A stretch of DNA of 36,334 nucleotides from Halomonas ventosae (lineage in GTDB: Bacteria > Pseudomonadota > Gammaproteobacteria > Pseudomonadales > Halomonadaceae): positions 1-36,334 of the forward strand of contig NZ_SNZJ01000028.1 in the NCBI RefSeq assembly GCF_004363555.1. The letters run 5' to 3'. A program made the translations under genes and the position numbers. The notes beneath the pieces were generated by a model, which saw only the letters and a list, made by a program, of their open reading frames with translations, was not told the origin of the DNA and did no database searches. Positions within the stretch are counted from its first letter, which is position 1; the number at the start of each line of letters is the position of its first letter. Shown one piece after another: positions 33,117 through 36,334 of this stretch.

Positions 33117-34010
33117 TCAGGCCAGCGGATAGACATGGGTGAAGATCAGTGCCAACACCAGCGGCATGACCACCAGGCTGCCCAGGTTGCCGATCAGCAC
33201 CAGCGAGGCCACCTTGTGGGGCTCCTGGCGATACTGCTCGGCCACCAGGTAGTTCAACACGGCCGGCGGCAGGGCGGCAAACACCCAGAGGGCCGCCGCC
33301 TGCAGGCCCGAGAGGTCGAGCCACCAGATCAGCGGCACGGCGAGTACCAGTCCCGAGAGCGGGCAGAGCACCGCCCCGAGCAGGCCGGTCTTCCAGTCGC
33401 CGAAGTCGATGTCCAGCATCCTCACGCCCAGGGCGAAGAGCATCAGCGGGATGCAGATTCCGCCCAGCATGTGCAGCGCCTCCAGGAACCAGCCCGGCAG
33501 GGGCACGCCGCCCAGGTTGACGGCGAGGCCCGCCAGGCTCGCCAGCACGATGGGCATGCGCAGCAGCCGCCACAGGGGGGTGTGCGGGCTGAGCATGTAG
33601 AGCCCCACCGAGAAGTGGAGCAGCATCTCGATGATGAACAGCACCACCGCCGCCGGCAGGGCCTTCTCGCCGAAGGCCAGCACCAGCAGGGGGATCCCCA
33701 TGTTGCCGGAGTTGTTGAACATCATCGGCGGCAGGAAGGTCTTGGTCTCGAGCTTCAGCCACTTCGCCACCGGCCAGAGCACGAGCCCCGACCCCAGCAC
33801 CACCACGGCCCCCGCCAGGGCCAGGCTCGCATAGTCCGCCAGGGGCGCCTGGCGGTCGGCGAGCACGGCGAACACCAGCATCGGCACGAAGAGCTCCATG
33901 TTGAGGGTGTTCAGGCCGCGGATGTCCGGCGTACGGAAGCGGCCGTAAAGAGTCCCGCAGCCGGCGATCAGGAAGACGGGCAGCAGGGTGGCGAGGATCT
34001 GGGCGGTCAT
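33117..34010 (-). CDS. AEC-family transporter (auxin-efflux-carrier/malate-permease type)
   Basis: The 297-residue inner-membrane protein shows about ten hydrophobic helices in two halves, as in the bile acid/auxin carrier superfamily AEC. Family features are the N-terminal LLPVFLIAGCGTLYGRF, ELFVPMLVFAVLAD, the polar break NNSGNMGIPLLVLAFGEKAL (about 108-127), and FALPPAVLNYLVAEQY-like residues toward the end. Bacterial members export organic acids or unknown metabolites; the substrate cannot be assigned. It is divergent from hisC across about 120 bases. Confidence 0.88.
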   Translation of the reverse strand: MTAQILATLLPVFLIAGCGTLYGRFRTPDIRGLNTLNMELFVPMLVFAVLADRQAPLADYASLALAGAVVVLGSGLVLWPVAKWLKLETKTFLPPMMFNNSGNMGIPLLVLAFGEKALPAAVVLFIIEMLLHFSVGLYMLSPHTPLWRLLRMPIVLASLAGLAVNLGGVPLPGWFLEALHMLGGICIPLMLFALGVRMLDIDFGDWKTGLLGAVLCPLSGLVLAVPLIWWLDLSGLQAAALWVFAALPPAVLNYLVAEQYRQEPHKVASLVLIGNLGSLVVMPLVLALIFTHVYPLA

Positions 34011-34130
34011 TGCACGGGTCCGTAGGCAGCGAATGATCGATGGCGGCCCCCGAGACTAGCATGGCCGCGGCTTGCGCGGTCACGCCGCTCGGGTCACCAT
34101 GACCAAAGTCCAATCCCCGAGCGAGTGACC

Positions 34131-35198
34131 ATGAGCAAGTTCTGGAGCCCCGCCGTTCGTGAGCTGACCCCCTATGTCCCGGGTGAGCAGCCCCGCGAGC
34201 GCCTGATCAAGCTGAACACCAACGAGAACCCCTATCCGCCGGCCCCCGGCGTCGAGGCCGCCCTGCGCGATTTCCCCGCCGACCACCTGCGGCGCTATCC
34301 GGACCCGGAGTCCCGCGCCCTGCGCGCGGCCCTGGCGGAGGAGCTCGGGGTGGCGATGGAGCAGGTGTTCGTCGGCAACGGCTCCGACGAGGTGCTCGCC
34401 CTGGCCTTCCAGGCCTTCTTCCGCCAGGCACGCCCGCTGGAGATGCCGAGCATCTCCTACAGCTTCTATCCGGTCTACTGCCGTCTCTATGGCGTCGAGC
34501 GCCGCACCCACCCCCTTGACGCCGACTGGCGGGTCGACCTCGATGCCTTCGGCCAGGATGCCGGCGGGGTGATCTTCGCCAACCCCAACGCCCCCACCGG
34601 CCATGGCCATGGACGCGAGGCGATCGCCGGGCTGCTGGAACGGGTCTCCGAGGCGGTGGTGCTGGTCGACGAGGCCTACGTGGACTTCGGCGGCGAGAGT
34701 GCCGTGCCGCTGGTCGAGCACTTCCCCAACCTGCTGGTCACCGGCACCTTCTCCAAGTCACGCAGCCTGGCCGGCCTGCGGCTCGGCTATGCGGTGGGCT
34801 CCCGCGAGCTGATCGAGGGGCTGGAGCGGGTCAAGGACTCCTTCAACTCCTACCCCGTGGACAGCCTGGCCAGCGCCCTGGGCATCGCCTCCCTGGCGGA
34901 CCGCAAGCACTTCGAGGCCTGCCGCGAGGCGGTGATCACCACCCGCGAGCGTACCCGGGTGCGACTTGAGGCCCTGGGCTTCCAGGTGCTGCCCTCGCAG
35001 ACCAACTTCGTGCTGGTCAGCCACCCGGAGTTCGATGCCGCCCAGCTCTTCGTGGGCCTGCGCGAGCGCGGCGTGCTGGTGCGACACTTCAACACCGAGG
35101 TGCTGCGCGACCACCTGCGGATCTCCATCGGCACCGATGACGAGATGGACAGCCTTATCGAGGCGCTCGAGAGCCAGTGTCGCCAGGGCCATCCATGA
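34131..35198 (+). CDS. hisC: Histidinol-phosphate aminotransferase HisC
   Basis: HisC transaminates imidazole acetol phosphate in histidine synthesis with PLP. The 355-residue enzyme has the PLP lysine Lys209 in TGTFSKSRSLAGLRLGY, LNTNENPYPP near the start, VGNGSDEVLALAFQAF for phosphate binding and ANPNAPTG. ATG 34131 was chosen over a GTG two codons earlier. It is separated from the hisBHAF operon by about 7 kb. The stop overlaps the start of the downstream VOC-family gene (ATGA), showing coupling. Confidence 0.95.
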   Translation: MSKFWSPAVRELTPYVPGEQPRERLIKLNTNENPYPPAPGVEAALRDFPADHLRRYPDPESRALRAALAEELGVAMEQVFVGNGSDEVLALAFQAFFRQARPLEMPSISYSFYPVYCRLYGVERRTHPLDADWRVDLDAFGQDAGGVIFANPNAPTGHGHGREAIAGLLERVSEAVVLVDEAYVDFGGESAVPLVEHFPNLLVTGTFSKSRSLAGLRLGYAVGSRELIEGLERVKDSFNSYPVDSLASALGIASLADRKHFEACREAVITTRERTRVRLEALGFQVLPSQTNFVLVSHPEFDAAQLFVGLRERGVLVRHFNTEVLRDHLRISIGTDDEMDSLIEALESQCRQGHP

Positions 35199-35623
35199 CC
35201 CAGGAACGTCATCGACTGCCCCTTTCCAGGGTCCATCACGTGGCGCTGATCACCGCCGACTACGACCGCGCCCGGCGCTTCTATCTCGAGGTGATGGATG
35301 CCGAGATCATCGAGGAGACCTGGCGAGCCGAACGGGAGAGTCACAAGCTGGACCTGCGCCTTCCGGGAGGCATCCAGCTGGAGCTTTTCTCCTTCCCCTC
35401 GCCGCCGCCACGTCCCAGCTACCCCGAGGCCTGCGGCCTTCGCCATCTCGCCCTGGCGACTCCGGACCTCGAGGCATGCATCGACCTGCTGAGGGCTAGG
35501 GGTGCACAGCCGGAACCCATCCGGGTAGATGAGCTGACCGGCGCACGCTTCACCTTCCTGGCCGACCCCGATGGCACCCCGATCGAGTTGTACGAAGAAC
35601 CCACGCCGGAACGGCGGCCATAA
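35195..35623 (+). CDS. VOC-family (glyoxalase-like) protein, YaeR/GloA2 type
   Basis: The 142-residue protein is a single-domain vicinal-oxygen-chelate protein made of paired beta-alpha-beta-beta-beta units. The four metal ligands expected for glyoxalase I-like enzymes are visible: His14 or His15 (SRVHHVALIT), Glu63 (IQLELFSF), His84 (GLRHLALAT) and Glu131 (PIELYEEP). It resembles E. coli YaeR, whose substrate is unsettled. Its ATG overlaps the hisC stop by four bases, so translation is coupled. A strong hairpin follows four bases after the stop. Confidence 0.88.
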   Translation: MTQERHRLPLSRVHHVALITADYDRARRFYLEVMDAEIIEETWRAERESHKLDLRLPGGIQLELFSFPSPPPRPSYPEACGLRHLALATPDLEACIDLLRARGAQPEPIRVDELTGARFTFLADPDGTPIELYEEPTPERRP

Positions 35624-35626
35624 ACG

Positions 35627-35662
35627 AGGAACCCCCGGCTTCTGACGAAGCCGGGGGTTCCT
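35627..35662. terminator. Bidirectional terminator, 15-bp stem
   Basis: AGGAACCCCCGGCTT and AAGCCGGGGGTTCCT pair perfectly around CTGACG. It ends the hisC-VOC transcript from the left and is the last of four hairpins facing rRNA transcription from the right. Confidence 0.9.
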
Positions 35663-35670
35663 GGAATGAA

Positions 35671-35702
35671 AAGACCCCGAGCTCTGGTGAACACGGGGTC
35701 TT
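35671..35702 (-). terminator. rRNA-operon terminator hairpin, distal copy
   Basis: AAGACCCC and GGGGTCTT form the stem, followed by TTC on the minus strand. It is nearly the same as the hairpin at 35892-35923 and sits after a degenerate 5S end in the same way. Confidence 0.8.
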
Positions 35703-35713
35703 CTCGGGATAGG

Positions 35714-35765
35714 TGCCTGACGATGACTTGGCCGGCACCCCGGTACTCTTCATGGGGAGGCCCCC
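35714..35765 (-). pseudogene. Degenerate copy of the 5S rRNA 3' end (distal)
   Basis: TGCCTGACGATGAC (35714-35727), then an unrelated insert, then TACTCTTCATGGGGAGGCCCC matches the 5S 3' part, which reads TGCCTGACGATGAC-C-TACTCTCGCATGGGGAGGCCCC. Too short and too altered to be a functional 5S gene. Confidence 0.7.
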
Positions 35766-35773
35766 GTAACGAC

Positions 35774-35800
35774 GAAACCCCGACCAATGGCCGGGGTTTC
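35774..35800 (-). terminator. rRNA-operon terminator hairpin, middle copy
   Basis: GAAACCCCG and CGGGGTTTC pair around an 8-9-base loop. It lies between the two degenerate 5S ends. Confidence 0.75.
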
Positions 35801-35808
35801 TGAATAAG

Positions 35809-35858
35809 TGCCTGACGATGGCTCGGGCGGCGCTCCGCTACTCTCCAGGGGGAGGCCC
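35809..35858 (-). pseudogene. Degenerate copy of the 5S rRNA 3' end (proximal)
   Basis: TGCCTGACGATG (35809-35820) and TACTCTCCAGGGGGAGGCCC match the 5S 3' part, with an insert of similar length to that in the distal copy. This suggests both arose from one altered ancestor. Confidence 0.65.
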
Positions 35859-35891
35859 TGACATCACGTCCGTTTGGCCGACGCACATGAA

Positions 35892-35923
35892 AAGACCCCA
35901 TGCTCTTTCGAACACGGGGTCTT
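35892..35923 (-). terminator. rRNA-operon terminator hairpin just after 5S
   Basis: AAGACCCC and GGGGTCTT form the stem, with TTTTC following on the minus strand. It lies about 12 bases after the 5S 3' end. Confidence 0.88.
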
Positions 35924-35934
35924 CTCGGAATAAG

Positions 35935-36052
35935 TGCCTGACGATGACCTACTCTCGCATGGGGAGGCCCCACACTACCATCGGCGCTGAGCGGTTTCAC
36001 TGCTGAGTTCGGCATGGGATCAGGTGGTTCCCGCACGCTATGGTCGTCAGGC
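35935..36052 (-). rRNA. rrf: 5S ribosomal RNA
   Basis: The minus strand reads GCCTGACGACCATAGCG at the 5' end, through the conserved GAACCACCTGATCCCATGCC and GAACTCAGCAGTGAAACC, to GTCATCGTCAGGCA at the 3' end. Ends pair as the 5S terminal helix. It is about 118 bases long and lies 80 bases after the 23S gene. Confidence 0.97.
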
Positions 36053-36132
36053 GAAAAACGGTGAATCATGCTGACGATACGTCTCGTCGTATCCGGCTGT
36101 CGGTCGCCATCGGCAGACCGCTTGGGTGTTAT

Positions 36133-36334
<202 letters not shown>

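Overview
The window looks like chromosomal DNA of a moderately halophilic gammaproteobacterium, most likely Halomonas or a close relative. The evidence is the high GC content, an ectoine hydroxylase gene (ectD), gammaproteobacterial housekeeping genes (hisBHAF, hisC, mutY-yggX, radA-selD-selU) and an rRNA operon with gammaproteobacterial 5S and 23S sequence. This assignment is inferred from gene content, not from a database search.

Positions 1-17,250 are an accessory island. From right to left it holds a P4-type tyrosine integrase, a small AlpA-like DNA-binding protein, a Toprim-like protein that has lost its catalytic residues, a DUF927 ATPase and an HNH nuclease joined to ribbon-helix-helix-like segments. 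These four small-element genes overlap or abut and read as one operon, like the replication module of a phage satellite or integrative element. Next, on the same strand, come a tiny 42-residue coiled-coil gene and a type I-E CRISPR-Cas operon in the order cas3-cas8e-cse2-cas6e-cas7-cas5. The array follows within 40 bases. No cas1 or cas2 is present in the window, and cas6e sits inside the Cascade block rather than at its end. Array 2 (24 repeats, exact 61-base period) is well preserved but its leader-side repeats differ from one another. Array 1 (15 repeats) is decaying. Between and beside the arrays are low-GC or broken genes: a small lipoprotein, a decayed two-helix membrane protein resembling the superinfection-immunity (Imm) family, and a gene remnant cut off by array 1.

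Positions 17,260-36,334 are ordinary chromosome. They hold a fumarylacetoacetase-family hydrolase, ectD, a tRNA-Phe/Gln/Thr operon with a clear promoter and terminator, yggX and mutY, asmA with a PanZ-like acetyltransferase, and the hisB-hisH-hisA-hisF operon followed by a 141-base imperfect palindrome. They continue with a DUF416 gene, an alkyltransferase-like DNA-repair gene, a glutamine-amidotransferase-like gene without its catalytic cysteine, the radA-selD-selU operon, an NlpE-like lipoprotein, an AEC transporter, and hisC coupled to a VOC-family gene. The right edge is the end of an rRNA operon (23S 3' end and 5S), read toward the left. Below the 5S gene is a ladder of four terminator hairpins interleaved with two degenerate copies of the 5S 3' end.

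The most notable part is the island: an interference-only type I-E system next to a satellite-like integrase and replication module. Its repeats vary in the hairpin stem by compensating changes, while the crRNA 5' handle is almost invariant.
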